Assembly (NCBI GenBank): GCA_035267045.1
Contig: DATFMH010000226.1
Location: forward strand, 1 to 64,000
Direction: 5' to 3'
DNA length: 64,000 nt
Source: DATFMH01 sp035267045
GTDB taxonomy: Bacteria; Bacteroidota; Rhodothermia; Balneolales; DATFMH01
A program made the position numbers and the translations under genes. The notes beneath the pieces are model-generated. The model saw nothing but the letters and a program-made list of their open reading frames with translations. It searched no databases and was not told the origin of the DNA. This document shows positions 1 through 9,082 of this stretch, piece after piece; position 1 is the stretch's first letter; each line of letters opens with the position of its first letter.

Positions 1-52
1 TTAGGCCAGGGATTTAAATTGGATGATTAACCACAGGGCTTTAGCCCTTTTT
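1..52. repeat. Partial copy of dispersed REP-like repeat
   Basis: The first 52 bases match 47026-47079: both have a TTAGGCC(A/G)GGGAT block followed 34-38 bases later by a GGGCTTTA(G/T)CCC palindrome. The other half would lie left of the window. It sits just downstream of the DUF5103 gene, where it could also act as a weak hairpin, although no clear T-run follows on the minus strand. The family is inferred to be REP/BIME-like from its palindromic build; no RAYT transposase is in the window. Confidence 0.6.
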
Positions 53-65
53 AAAATACTCAATT

Positions 66-1391
66 CTATTCAGAATAGGCCAAATTATAGGAAAGTATCC
101 TGTCATAATGCATCTGTGGATCCCGGAAATAGACAAAAGTAAAATACTGTTGTTTGGTAGCGGCAAAACTGGCATCCAGGCGTAAATCATCTACTTCACC
201 ATTCTGCAACACGGCATATTTATAATCATACTTACCTTCCTTGATAAAAGCATGTCCTTTATACATACCGGACTGAGAGTCGTAATGCATTATATTTCCG
301 TTCTGCAACGACCAGTTGTTAAAAGAGCCGTAAATATAAATAAGGCCGTTTACATTATAACTTGAAGGTATTTCGAGTGAAAAATGGACATTTGCGTATT
401 CCGCATCTCTGCTATTGTCAGGATCACCGAATTTATAGCTCTTGCGTTCCGGGGGATTGATGTCCAGATTAACAACATCACGCCGCAAAATGATTTCGGG
501 TGGTATGGTTTCGGGTCGGTAACTGAGCACCCGGTATTTGTTCCCATCTAATGGTTGCAGATCAAGCTGACGAAATTCATACGTTGAAACGAATAGGTTA
601 TCCCTGGAATCATGAAACTTAATAACACCAGGCTGAGAGATGTCTTTGATATCGGCTTTCCGGGCTCTTCCCCAAAATTGATTTTGAACAAAAACAATAC
701 TTAAATCGAGCTGAGGAAATTGAACAAATTGAGGATAATCGTATGTGGCAAACAGCTGATTATGCCTCAGATACCTGGTTCCCTGATTGTATAGTGTCTC
801 AATATGGGTCTTCACCTGTTTTTTTTGTTCCGTTACAAAAAAAGGTAAGGAAAACAATTCTTTACCTGTTGAGAAATCATAAACATGCAGCAGGTAATTA
901 CCACTTACAGTTGGTTTATAATTCTTATTGGGAAAAAAGTATGTATAGTGTGTATATGGTGGATTATTGGCTTTGCTTTGAACACCATCAGTTATTTGAT
1001 CATCATAATTGTTTGAATAATCAACCGGATTCAGGTTGCTTTCCGTCCAATCTTGGTTTTGATGCGTGATACGTACTTTATAAGAATTGGCGTCACTACT
1101 CATATCGTCGAACTGTAGCCCCAGCTGGTCGTCACTGTTCAAACGGATGACGGGGGCGCCACCAATGTGATCCTTTTTATAAAAAGTAATACTCCTGATA
1201 TTATCGGGGGGCAATTTTTGTCCGGGAACCGACACGGTGTTACGTACAACATAGGGACGTGCGTGTGTGTTCGGTCCGTTTTTTTTACTAAGATTCTCTC
1301 CCTGATTTGTTGAACAACCGGTGAAAATAAGTAATAAGGAGTAAATGAATAGTTGATAATATTTAATAATTGTAGGTTCCTTCAAAGACAA
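66..1391 (-). CDS. DUF5103 (T9SS plug-like) lipoprotein
   Basis: The 441-aa protein begins with a lipoprotein signal peptide: a hydrophobic stretch ends in the lipobox IFTGC at about residues 22-26, so it should be lipid-anchored. The body resembles DUF5103 proteins, which databases call 'type IX secretion system plug protein domain-containing'; the N-terminal part is beta-rich and the region around residues 340-390 looks like an early-set or carbohydrate-binding fold (YGSFNNW). The chosen start is a TTG 29 bases inside dapF, which suggests translational coupling. A slightly shorter start is possible because no ATG precedes the signal peptide. It is the last gene of the ccmB-holB-dapF run. 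The family's function is not established; the secretion link comes only from the family name. Confidence 0.75.
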   Translation of the reverse strand: MSLKEPTIIKYYQLFIYSLLLIFTGCSTNQGENLSKKNGPNTHARPYVVRNTVSVPGQKLPPDNIRSITFYKKDHIGGAPVIRLNSDDQLGLQFDDMSSDANSYKVRITHQNQDWTESNLNPVDYSNNYDDQITDGVQSKANNPPYTHYTYFFPNKNYKPTVSGNYLLHVYDFSTGKELFSLPFFVTEQKKQVKTHIETLYNQGTRYLRHNQLFATYDYPQFVQFPQLDLSIVFVQNQFWGRARKADIKDISQPGVIKFHDSRDNLFVSTYEFRQLDLQPLDGNKYRVLSYRPETIPPEIILRRDVVNLDINPPERKSYKFGDPDNSRDAEYANVHFSLEIPSSYNVNGLIYIYGSFNNWSLQNGNIMHYDSQSGMYKGHAFIKEGKYDYKYAVLQNGEVDDLRLDASFAATKQQYFTFVYFRDPQMHYDRILSYNLAYSE

Positions 1392-2181
1392 TTTCCGCTG
1401 GTCCTTTTAATTGGATATGATCATAGTTTTGTTGACCCTCATTAAACTGAAACGAAACGGTGAGACTTCCGCCCGGGTTATCGACTGTATAAGTATTGTC
1501 CGGGTCTGTTTTATGCAGCTGATGATGCCATGCAATTGCCGAGGCAATGGTACCCGTACCGCATGCCAGTGTTAAATCTTCAACACCACGTTCATAGGTA
1601 CGTATCTCGATATGGCTGTCTGATAACCCGTTAAGAAAATTGACATTCGTTCCTTTGGGTTGAAAGGTACCATCGGTTCTGATACTTCTGCCTTTGGTCC
1701 GAAGTACTTCTTCATCTTCCAATAAAGTCGGTGTTGAAATTAGCACAACATGCTCGGTACCGCTATTGATCTTCAAAACCGGTTCACCTTTCGTGGTTTT
1801 ACATTCCTCCACATTCGTAGTTACCGGAAAATCAAGTGTAACAAACTGATCGTGTACACTTGATTTATAAATCTTTTTATGCACTGAGAAAGTATGATCC
1901 TGTGGAAATCCGACTTTATGTGCAAAAAGTGCTATGCACCTACCACCGTTTCCACACATACCGGCATCGCTGCCGTCGGCGTTGCGATAAATCATTGTAT
2001 AATCAGCAATATCCGAATGATCAAGAATTAAAACGCCATCGGCACCGACACCTAATTTTCTGTGACAAAGCTTAGGAGTGATAGATATTATTTGATCAAG
2101 ACGCAATTGTAAATCCCGATTATCAAACAAGACAAAATCGTTGCCTGCCCCCTGCATCTTATAAAAATGTAATTGACCCAT
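1363..2181 (-). CDS. dapF: Diaminopimelate epimerase
   Basis: Cytosolic DapF interconverts LL- and meso-diaminopimelate, the last common step of lysine and meso-DAP (peptidoglycan) synthesis. The 272-aa length is normal. The two catalytic cysteines are visible in their standard motifs, Cys76 in GMCGNGGRC and Cys207 in LACGTGT, and the N-terminal GAGNDFV motif is at residues 11-17. It follows holB by 30 bases on the same strand and overlaps the next gene by 29 bases. Nothing is missing or unusual. Confidence 0.97.
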   Translation of the reverse strand: MGQLHFYKMQGAGNDFVLFDNRDLQLRLDQIISITPKLCHRKLGVGADGVLILDHSDIADYTMIYRNADGSDAGMCGNGGRCIALFAHKVGFPQDHTFSVHKKIYKSSVHDQFVTLDFPVTTNVEECKTTKGEPVLKINSGTEHVVLISTPTLLEDEEVLRTKGRSIRTDGTFQPKGTNVNFLNGLSDSHIEIRTYERGVEDLTLACGTGTIASAIAWHHQLHKTDPDNTYTVDNPGGSLTVSFQFNEGQQNYDHIQLKGPAEIVFEGTYNY

Positions 2182-2211
2182 TTTAAAATATCATCATAAA
2201 TAGATTTTAGG

Positions 2212-3411
2212 TTAAAATCGTAATGCGGGTATATGTTTCCATGATTCTTTGTCCGATACGATCGGATCCAAACCCCGCATCAAAAAAGAGTAACGAATGG
2301 CAAGGACCGTAAATATCAGCCTGGCCTGAACATTTTGATATAAATAACGCCGGGCCTCATTGATCTCATCAATCATGTTTTCCAGCTTTGCCTTACCCAA
2401 CGACTTTACAAAGCGCTTTATTACTTCAATCTGATCAATATTCGTTACATTTGAGCTCTCTTTTGTAGTTCTGAAAACAATAAGATCCCTTATAAAAGCT
2501 TCAAGCATATTGAGTAACGATAACTGACCTTCCAGGTTGATGTCGGCATTCCATTTATTACTGATCTGCGTAATCCGGACAGCATCCTGTGTATAGGCAC
2601 TTCGTAAAAACTGGATGATTTCTTCCCTGTTAGCTTTTAATGTTTCAAGATCATAAAAACGTGTTTTCCCGTAATTGCCACCCGAAATCCTGGATAAATA
2701 TCTGGCATTTTCTTCATTTAATCCATCCTGATCCATTAACCCATTATATACATCTTCATTAGATAGGGGAGAAAGGGGGACGACCTGGCAACGTGATATG
2801 ATTGTCGGCAGAAGAGCGTTGACGTTATCACTTGTCAATAGGAACATTAATTTTTCAGATGGTTCTTCCAATAGCTTTAAAAAAGCATTAGCTGCCGGTT
2901 TTTCCATCTTCTCTATGTTACTAATAATAATAATGTTATTGTGCCCTTCATTGGGTTTTAAAAAAGCAGACGGACGTATCTGTTCATTAAAATATCCGAT
3001 TGAATAAAAAGCTTTTCTGTTTTTTGAATCACTCTCACCGGTCATAGTGGGCCGTAACCCAAAATCAACAATATCATAGGGATCCTTTGACAATAGTTCT
3101 GTACGGATTTTCAGTTCTTCTATACTGACATTGGTGGGAATGGGAAGAAATATCCGGATATCCGGGTGATTATACCAGGATGATTTTTTTGACGTGGCTT
3201 TGCCCTGCAGATCGGTCAGGTTGTCAATTCCATTTATCGCTTCCGCAAAAGCAAGAGCCATAGCTTTTTTACCGATACCGGGCGGACCCGTAAATAAATA
3301 AGCATGGCTTATGCGATCAGATGTCAAGATCCGGCCAAGTTGATCACGGACCCTGTTCTGACCTATAAGTCGTCGTCCACCTAAATTCAGTTGTATATCC
3401 TGATAACGCAT
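2212..3411 (-). CDS. holB: DNA polymerase III delta-prime subunit
   Basis: This is a clamp-loader AAA+ protein of the DnaX/HolB group. The N-terminal Walker A (GPPGIGKK, about residues 41-48) and a sensor-like SRC motif (ISRCQVVPLS) are present. It loads the beta clamp together with DnaX and HolA. I start at the ATG at 3411 (MRYQDIQL), 8 bases after the ccmB stop. A longer reading from a TTG at 3441 would lie inside ccmB and adds only ten residues without homology value. The 399-aa length is slightly long for delta-prime, with a helical C-terminal region. DnaX itself is longer, so HolB is the better name. Confidence 0.85.
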   Translation of the reverse strand: MRYQDIQLNLGGRRLIGQNRVRDQLGRILTSDRISHAYLFTGPPGIGKKAMALAFAEAINGIDNLTDLQGKATSKKSSWYNHPDIRIFLPIPTNVSIEELKIRTELLSKDPYDIVDFGLRPTMTGESDSKNRKAFYSIGYFNEQIRPSAFLKPNEGHNNIIIISNIEKMEKPAANAFLKLLEEPSEKLMFLLTSDNVNALLPTIISRCQVVPLSPLSNEDVYNGLMDQDGLNEENARYLSRISGGNYGKTRFYDLETLKANREEIIQFLRSAYTQDAVRITQISNKWNADINLEGQLSLLNMLEAFIRDLIVFRTTKESSNVTNIDQIEVIKRFVKSLGKAKLENMIDEINEARRYLYQNVQARLIFTVLAIRYSFLMRGLDPIVSDKESWKHIPALRF

Positions 3412-3418
3412 ATTTCTA

Positions 3419-4087
3419 TTAATCTTCCCAAATATATTCAAATAACATGACTGATGCCGAAATCATAACACCGGTAAATCCTATCAATGCCATTATATCA
3501 TTCCAAATCCCGGGAATTCGACCATCCACCATGGCTGCTTTCGTTGTTCGGACCAATAAAAGATCCAGCGGCACCAACAATGGAATACTTAAAACGGAAA
3601 AAATGGCTCCTTTCCTGCTTGCCTGTGATACGATGGCTGCCAAAAGAGTGGAAATGGCTGCGAGTCCCGTTGTTCCTAAAAAGACACTCAGGATCAGGAT
3701 CAAAGTATCCTGTACATTTATTCCAAGTAAATAAATATAGGCTGTCATGGTAACGACATTGACCATTAAAGTAAAAAAGAAATTATAGAAAAATTTTCCA
3801 AGTAATACAGCGGTAGGATCGGCATGAAGACGCAGCAGGTCGAATGTGTTTCGTTCTGTCTCCAGAACAAATGAGCGGCTCAAACTGGATAATGAAGCAA
3901 ATAATATGATGATCCAAACTAATCCGCTTCGGGGGGTTGGAGGTAAAACCTGTGCCTTTAATGAAAAGATTACTAACAGAAGAGACGAACCTACAAATGC
4001 CAATACCGTATTAATGGCATATTTGGAACGTAATTCAAGTGTAATATCTTTTTGTAAAACGGCAAAAATTCCTTGTATCTTTTCCAC
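3419..4087 (-). CDS. ccmB: Heme exporter / cytochrome c maturation protein CcmB
   Basis: The 222-aa protein has about six hydrophobic helices, an N-terminal amphipathic LQKDITLELRSK segment and the family's FVLETERNTFDLLRL region. This is characteristic of CcmB, the membrane subunit of the CcmAB ABC transporter that releases holo-CcmE during cytochrome c maturation. It starts at a GTG and is the first gene of a minus-strand run. CcmA and CcmC are not in the window, so the Ccm genes are dispersed or lie elsewhere. A respiratory chain with c-type cytochromes is implied. Confidence 0.9.
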   Translation of the reverse strand: MEKIQGIFAVLQKDITLELRSKYAINTVLAFVGSSLLLVIFSLKAQVLPPTPRSGLVWIIILFASLSSLSRSFVLETERNTFDLLRLHADPTAVLLGKFFYNFFFTLMVNVVTMTAYIYLLGINVQDTLILILSVFLGTTGLAAISTLLAAIVSQASRKGAIFSVLSIPLLVPLDLLLVRTTKAAMVDGRIPGIWNDIMALIGFTGVMISASVMLFEYIWED

Positions 4088-4185
4088 AGTAAATGTTAAG
4101 GATTTTTATATGTATTTTGAATTATAATTGAAGATGATTGTCTTATCAGTATAAATTAGATCAAACATTCAGTTAATGTACAAAC

Positions 4186-4211
4186 TTGTTAGGTTATTAT
4201 TTATCTAACAA
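4186..4211. promoter_or_regulatory. Inverted repeat in divergent ccmB / EIIA intergenic region
   Basis: TTGTTAG (4186-4192) and CTAACAA (4205-4211) form a perfect 7-bp inverted repeat with a 12-base spacer, about 90 bases before the EIIA start. It could be an operator or a leader hairpin. The 213-bp region between the divergent genes must hold both promoters, but I cannot assign either confidently. Confidence 0.35.
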
Positions 4212-4300
4212 ATAATTTCTTTTGTGTTCTAAGTATTATGATGAGTATATTCGATCGTTAAAAAAATAGGGAATATCGCAGAGGGTAATGCAGTTATTTT

Positions 4301-4771
4301 ATGAAAATTTGTAATCTATTAAATAATAAAAACGTACTTCCTCATCTAACAGCAGATAACAAAGATGATGTTATCAATAGATTAATCGAGACACTGTCGG
4401 ATAATGTTGAAAATAGTGTCATTGAGAACATTCGAAAAGCTGTTTTTGAACGGGAAAATATAATGTCTACCGGCGTAGGAAAAGGTTTAGCGATTCCTCA
4501 TGGTAAGGCAAAAGGATTGAGTAACAATTATGCGGCTTTTGCTTTGTTGGATGAGCCGGTCTCATATGAGGCGATTGACGGCAAACCCGTAAAGATGGTT
4601 TTTCTATTAGTTGGTCCGGAAACACATAACAGTACGCATATTAAGATGTTAAGTCGTATTTCCCGTCTTATGAATAATGCAGAATTTCGGGAACGACTGC
4701 AGGAATGTGAAACACCGGAAGAAATCATCGAGGCATTTAAAAACGAAGAAGAACAGTATTTCGACCTGTAA
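4301..4771 (+). CDS. PTS EIIA type-2 (PtsN/EIIA-Ntr-like) protein
   Basis: This is a single-domain, 156-aa EIIA of the fructose/nitrogen type. The phosphorylatable histidine is His67 in AIPHGKAKG, with the preceding STGVGKG signature. No EIIB or EIIC genes and no sugar enzyme are nearby, so a regulatory role like EIIA-Ntr, which acts on K+ transport and stress systems in proteobacteria, is more likely than sugar uptake. It is followed after 28 bases by a PII-like gene and then a PBP4-like gene, probably one transcript. The C-terminus is acidic (EEEQYFDL). Its actual partner is unknown. Confidence 0.85.
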   Translation: MKICNLLNNKNVLPHLTADNKDDVINRLIETLSDNVENSVIENIRKAVFERENIMSTGVGKGLAIPHGKAKGLSNNYAAFALLDEPVSYEAIDGKPVKMVFLLVGPETHNSTHIKMLSRISRLMNNAEFRERLQECETPEEIIEAFKNEEEQYFDL

Positions 4772-4799
4772 TTAGGAATTGCGAGGCCGTTTTTTTTAA

Positions 4800-5144
4800 T
4801 TGAAGCTCTTAGTATACATACTAAATAATCCTGAGCTTCTTGATGAAACCCTGGAAGTTTTTGTAGAAATGGGTGTTCGAGGGGCTACTGTTATCGATTC
4901 TGTCGGCATGGGACATATTTTGACTCAGGATGTGCCCATTTTTGCAGGCTTACAGTTATTGTTGCCAAATAGTAAACCGGGTAATAAAACAATACTTACC
5001 CTGGTTGATGATAAACAGGTTGATATAATAGTAAAAGAAATCGAACGAATTAGCGGTTCCGATATTGACGATCCTGGCACTGGAATCATATTTGTTTTAC
5101 CTGTTGAGCAGGTTTACGGACTTGCTCAAAGTAATCTTGAATAA
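4800..5144 (+). CDS. PII-like (GlnB/CutA-fold) signalling protein
   Basis: The 114-aa protein has the beta-alpha-beta-beta-alpha-beta pattern of the PII family: strand KLLVYIL, helix 10-25, strand RGATVIDSVGMGH, a short loop in place of the T-loop, strand ILTLV, helix VDIIVKEIERISG, and a C-terminal GTGIIFVLPVEQVYGL stretch that resembles the PII GxIFVxPVE motif. The classical uridylylated tyrosine and full T-loop are not evident, so it is PII-like rather than GlnB. The start is a TTG with GAGG upstream. It overlaps the next gene by 8 bases, indicating coupling. Ligand and target are unknown; PII-like proteins often sense nucleotides and control transporters. Confidence 0.7.
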   Translation: MKLLVYILNNPELLDETLEVFVEMGVRGATVIDSVGMGHILTQDVPIFAGLQLLLPNSKPGNKTILTLVDDKQVDIIVKEIERISGSDIDDPGTGIIFVLPVEQVYGLAQSNLE

Positions 5145-6591
5145 AAAATATTCATGCGGGATAATTCTGTTTTTTTTCGCATGTCAGCCTATCTACGCTC
5201 AGCATTCAATAACGGGAAAAATTGATCAAATAATTAAATCTTCCGTTGCAAATGATGCCTTTTGGTCCGTTTCTGTTCGTGATACTACCGGTAATGTACT
5301 CATAGGGATCAACAATCATCGCTTAATGTCACCATCATCTAATTTGATGCTTTTGACAAGTTCTGCCATCCTTCATGCACTCGGTCCGGATTATACATTT
5401 AAAACAAGGATATATGGTGACGGCGTACAGAAAGATAGCGTTTGGAATGGTGATATTTATATTGTTGGCTCCGGTGATCCTTCAATAGGTGGCGACATTT
5501 ATAATGGTGATAAACTTCATGTTTTTGATGATTTTTATGCGAAACTCGATACCTTGGGAATAGCCGCGGTCAACGGCTATTTAATTGGTAATAATTCATA
5601 TTTTGACAATAAAGAGTATCCTTACGGCTGGAATTGGAATGATTTGACCTATAGTTTTGCCCCTGAAATAGATGCCCTGTCTTTCAATAATAATTGTGTG
5701 GATTTAACGGTGAATGCACGGGGAAGAGTGGGGGACACACCATCCATTAAATGGTTCCCTTTTAATACCGATTATGTTCATTTTATAAATGAGCAATCAA
5801 TCATTCCTTCAAACATACCTGAGAATAGCTCTTATCGTCGGATATTAGGTACAAATACGATTTTACTAAAAAGTAGCTTATCCCAAAATTCTGTGAAAGA
5901 GGAATCGTTGACTATCACTAACCCTCCTTTGTATTTCATAGATTCATTTAAAAAATATCTTCAGATGAATGGTTTCGTCTGGGATGGAAATATGGTTATT
6001 GATCATCGAGAACATAACTGGCAGGATACAACGATGTTCCGGCAACTGGCCGTACATGAATCTGTACCGGTTAAAGATCTGTTGGAGCAAATCAATAAAG
6101 ATGATAATAATTTTTATGTTGAAATGATGCTGAAAGCTGCAGCGGCCAAAGAATATAATGTACAGGGTTCAACGGAATTGGGTATCCAAATGGTTGAGGA
6201 GTATGCGGCCGACATGGGTATTGACACTACAAAAGTGTTGATGTCCGACGGGTCCGGGTTATCTGATCAGGATTTGATCAATACAGATGCAATATCAAAA
6301 TTATTATTCTCTATGAGAAAACAACCGTTATTTCCTACATACAAGAATAGTTTATCAACTGCAAGTTTGGACGGTACTCTCGAAAATCGATTTTGGAACA
6401 CACCATTAAAGGCAAAAATTAACGGTAATTTCGGGTTTCGATCTGGAATAGCTGCATTCAGTGGATATTTGACGACATCAAATAATCATCTGTTGATGTT
6501 TAGTATAATTGCAAATCATGTAAAAAACCATAAAACAGCAGTTATTAAAATTGAGGATAAAATTCTGGAACTCTTATATCAGGTTTTTTAA
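5137..6591 (+). CDS. PBP4-type D-Ala-D-Ala carboxypeptidase homologue, probably inactive
   Basis: The fold signatures of the DacB/PBP4 (peptidase S13) family are clear over 484 aa: a signal peptide ending IYAQ, DIYIVGSGDPS, YGWNWNDL, ALSFNNN and MSDGSGLSDQDL. All three active-site motifs are altered. SxxK reads S68-N-L-M71 (ATG where Lys is expected), SxN reads D323-N-N325 in the NKDDNNFYVE stretch, and KTG aligns with N431-F-G433. The enzyme should therefore lack transpeptidase/carboxypeptidase chemistry and may act as a binding or scaffold protein in the periplasm. I start at the TTG at 5137, overlapping the PII-like stop; the longer reading from 5065 would put 24 residues before the signal peptide. 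Confidence 0.85.
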   Translation: MNKKYSCGIILFFFACQPIYAQHSITGKIDQIIKSSVANDAFWSVSVRDTTGNVLIGINNHRLMSPSSNLMLLTSSAILHALGPDYTFKTRIYGDGVQKDSVWNGDIYIVGSGDPSIGGDIYNGDKLHVFDDFYAKLDTLGIAAVNGYLIGNNSYFDNKEYPYGWNWNDLTYSFAPEIDALSFNNNCVDLTVNARGRVGDTPSIKWFPFNTDYVHFINEQSIIPSNIPENSSYRRILGTNTILLKSSLSQNSVKEESLTITNPPLYFIDSFKKYLQMNGFVWDGNMVIDHREHNWQDTTMFRQLAVHESVPVKDLLEQINKDDNNFYVEMMLKAAAAKEYNVQGSTELGIQMVEEYAADMGIDTTKVLMSDGSGLSDQDLINTDAISKLLFSMRKQPLFPTYKNSLSTASLDGTLENRFWNTPLKAKINGNFGFRSGIAAFSGYLTTSNNHLLMFSIIANHVKNHKTAVIKIEDKILELLYQVF

Positions 6592-6771
6592 AAACCGGGA
6601 TAATCGTTTATTAAGAGAGATTCACATATGATAGAGAAACCATTCCTGCAAAAAATCTAAGAATTATCGTTTATTGTTCTTTATCTTAGGTCATTCTGAT
6701 TTCTAATGAAGTTGTATCAGAATTACGGCGGGAAAAGTTTTAATTATAACAAGTAAACAGTATCAAAATTC

Positions 6772-7668
6772 ATGTCAGCAAGTATAATTGATGGTAGATT
6801 AGTAGCAAGTGTATTTCGTGACGCTGTCCGGAAAGATGTGGAACATTGGGTAAATAGCGGTAATCGTCCCCCAAAACTTCAGGTCGTTCTGGTCGGAGAT
6901 AATCCCAGTTCTCATACATATGTGAGAGCTAAAGCGAAAGCTTGTTTGGAAGTCGGTATTGAATCCGATACCCTTATTTTGCCGGATACGATATCTGATA
7001 AAGAATTAAAAGGCATTGTTCGCGATTTCAATCAAGATGAGGGTACAGATGGTATTTTGGTTCAGTTGCCGCTGCCAAATCATATTGCACCAATGTCTGT
7101 AATCGAATCTATCGATTTTCGCAAAGACGTGGATGGTTTTCATCCGATGAATGTTGGCCGCCTGGCCGTTGGTCAACCGGCTTTTAGATCCTGTACACCT
7201 GCCGGGATTGTTGAGTTAATGAAATATTACAGTATCGCCACGAAAGGCAAACATGCCGTGGTAGTGGGCGCCAGTAATATCGTTGGTACCCCAATGTCTA
7301 TTATCTTGTCAAGAGAGCATGACAGTGAAACGGGTAAAGCCACAACTACGATATGTCATAAGTATACAAAAGATCTAACCAAGCACACGATTAGCGCGGA
7401 TATTATAGTTGTTGGGGTCGGTACTCCCAATCTAATTACCGGCCAAATGGTAAAAGAAGGTGTGATAGTCATTGATGTTGGTATGAACCGGGTTGCGGAT
7501 AATAAGGCACCCAAAGGATATCGTCTGGTCGGCGATTGTGAATACGAAACGGTAGCTGAAAAAGCCAGCTGGATCACTCCCGTACCGGGTGGCGTAGGAC
7601 CAATGACAGTGGCAATGTTAATGAAAAACACATTATTAGCAGCCAAAAAATCCATTTACCCGGAATAA
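6772..7668 (+). CDS. folD: Bifunctional methylenetetrahydrofolate dehydrogenase/cyclohydrolase
   Basis: FolD interconverts 5,10-methylene-, 5,10-methenyl- and 10-formyl-THF in the cytosol, feeding purine and formyl-methionine synthesis. The active-site Tyr50 and Lys54 (YVRAK), DGILVQLPLP at about residues 94-103, and the C-terminal PVPGGVGPMTVAMLM motif are all present. The length of 298 aa is normal. It is preceded by a 180-bp gap without an obvious hairpin. A 5-FTHF cyclo-ligase elsewhere in the window (57157) belongs to the same folate pathway. Confidence 0.97.
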   Translation: MSASIIDGRLVASVFRDAVRKDVEHWVNSGNRPPKLQVVLVGDNPSSHTYVRAKAKACLEVGIESDTLILPDTISDKELKGIVRDFNQDEGTDGILVQLPLPNHIAPMSVIESIDFRKDVDGFHPMNVGRLAVGQPAFRSCTPAGIVELMKYYSIATKGKHAVVVGASNIVGTPMSIILSREHDSETGKATTTICHKYTKDLTKHTISADIIVVGVGTPNLITGQMVKEGVIVIDVGMNRVADNKAPKGYRLVGDCEYETVAEKASWITPVPGGVGPMTVAMLMKNTLLAAKKSIYPE

Positions 7669-7888
7669 AGAGTTTACCGGAAATGAATTTTTGGTAAACG
7701 CTGATGTGTATTAGGTAATAATTCTTATCTTTAAATATGTACGTTAGCGGAAGTTTTTGAAGTTCAAGCATAGGGCAAGGATTTCTCTATAAAAACGTAG
7801 AGATGATGGCGTATTGTGGACCTGCCGCCATGTGTTTGCATGTTTTTAAATACATCAAGGGGATAACATTCATTATGTGGGGGATCAC

Positions 7889-9082
7889 ATGGATAATAAG
7901 CTGCTTATTGGCGTTACCTTCATAGTTATTCTGATCTATGTGGTTCATCATTATGTAAGAAGGGCGCATCTCACATCGGCCTCACGACATTTATGGTTTA
8001 ATACGGCCATTTTTATGGCTATTGGCATTGCGATAGGCCCATCCGGATTTCGGCTGCTTGAAGGTGATGATATACGCATGATGGCCCCGTTAGTGGATAT
8101 TCTACTGGGATGGATAGGTTGGCTCATTGGAATTGAATTAACCCGGAAGATGGTTCATCTGATTCCCAAAAGGTATTGGTTCATAGGGATGGCTGAGAAC
8201 TTTGTAACGCTTTGTATCACAATATTACTTTTCCTGGGTATAGCATTACTCTTTAAGGATCTGCTCAATATCGTGTTAACACCACCTTTTATCTTATTAG
8301 CCGGTTTATGCGCTGCCGTCTCTTCGCCCCGATCGATAATTACGTTAACACGCCGTCTTCATATACCCCGAGATATCGCAAGGGGATATGCTGTTGTTGC
8401 CCATTTGGGTAATTTGGGAGTAATGTTTCTGATGTATCTGCTTATATACTTTTATAATTGGCAAACAGGTGAATACATAATTATAGAGTCAACTTTTAAA
8501 TTGGTTGCTTTGGGTATCTTACAGGGATTGACGATGAGCTGGCTTTTCTTATATCGTCGTGATACCCCGGAGTCTATGTTGATTTTAATAGGTGTCATCA
8601 TATTTTTTGCCGGCGCCGCGGCTTTTCTGGAAGTACCGGCATTAATGGCGGGATTAATAGGTGGTGGATTCTTTGCTTATTTTTTCCCAAATCGTCAACC
8701 GCAATTAATGAGTGCCCTTCAGCAAAGTGAACGGCCAATATATCTCTTATTTGTTACCCTGGCATCAATAAATATTCCATTATCGGATATAGACCTCTAC
8801 CTGTTTCTAATCCCATTTATCTTATTCAGGGCTATTGCCAAACTGACAAGTGGTTTTTTCCTGAAGCGAAGTTTAAGTGATACCGTTAAAGGTGGTTGGA
8901 ATGTCGGAGTATTTATCCCTCAAGGTGCCCTGGCTATTGCCATTGCATTAAGTGCATTTCAGCTGTTCCCAAATGCATGGGATAAAATTCTGGTTGCTAC
9001 TGTTGTTATTGGATTATTTTTCAATGAATTGCTGGGTTATCAGGTTCTCAGGTTCATAAGTTTATCGAAGAGCTATGATTGA
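7889..9082 (+). CDS. CPA-family antiporter-like membrane protein (subunit 1, lacks transport Asp)
   Basis: About twelve membrane helices over 397 aa have the layout of monovalent cation:proton antiporters, including WLIGIEL, which matches the conserved GxEL motif. In the helix pair that normally carries the ion-binding acidic residue, the sequence reads SSPRSIITL then AHLGNLGVMF, so no Asp is present where the second protein has IKDMIVV. I start at the ATG at 7889, preceded by GGGGGAT; an upstream GTG at 7877 is weaker. It overlaps the next antiporter gene by 8 bases, suggesting the two are made together. It could be a regulatory partner of a heterodimer or a divergent transporter. Confidence 0.75.
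   Translation: MDNKLLIGVTFIVILIYVVHHYVRRAHLTSASRHLWFNTAIFMAIGIAIGPSGFRLLEGDDIRMMAPLVDILLGWIGWLIGIELTRKMVHLIPKRYWFIGMAENFVTLCITILLFLGIALLFKDLLNIVLTPPFILLAGLCAAVSSPRSIITLTRRLHIPRDIARGYAVVAHLGNLGVMFLMYLLIYFYNWQTGEYIIIESTFKLVALGILQGLTMSWLFLYRRDTPESMLILIGVIIFFAGAAAFLEVPALMAGLIGGGFFAYFFPNRQPQLMSALQQSERPIYLLFVTLASINIPLSDIDLYLFLIPFILFRAIAKLTSGFFLKRSLSDTVKGGWNVGVFIPQGALAIAIALSAFQLFPNAWDKILVATVVIGLFFNELLGYQVLRFISLSKSYD

Noticed and set aside
743..1069. Open frame of 108 codons on the plus strand
   Set aside because: It is antisense to the DUF5103 lipoprotein gene, has no recognised domain and a skewed composition; a shadow of the real gene.
5137..5215. Lipobox in the PBP4-like signal peptide (FFFAC)
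   Set aside because: The residues before Cys do not match a lipobox, while a standard cleavage site (IYAQ) follows.
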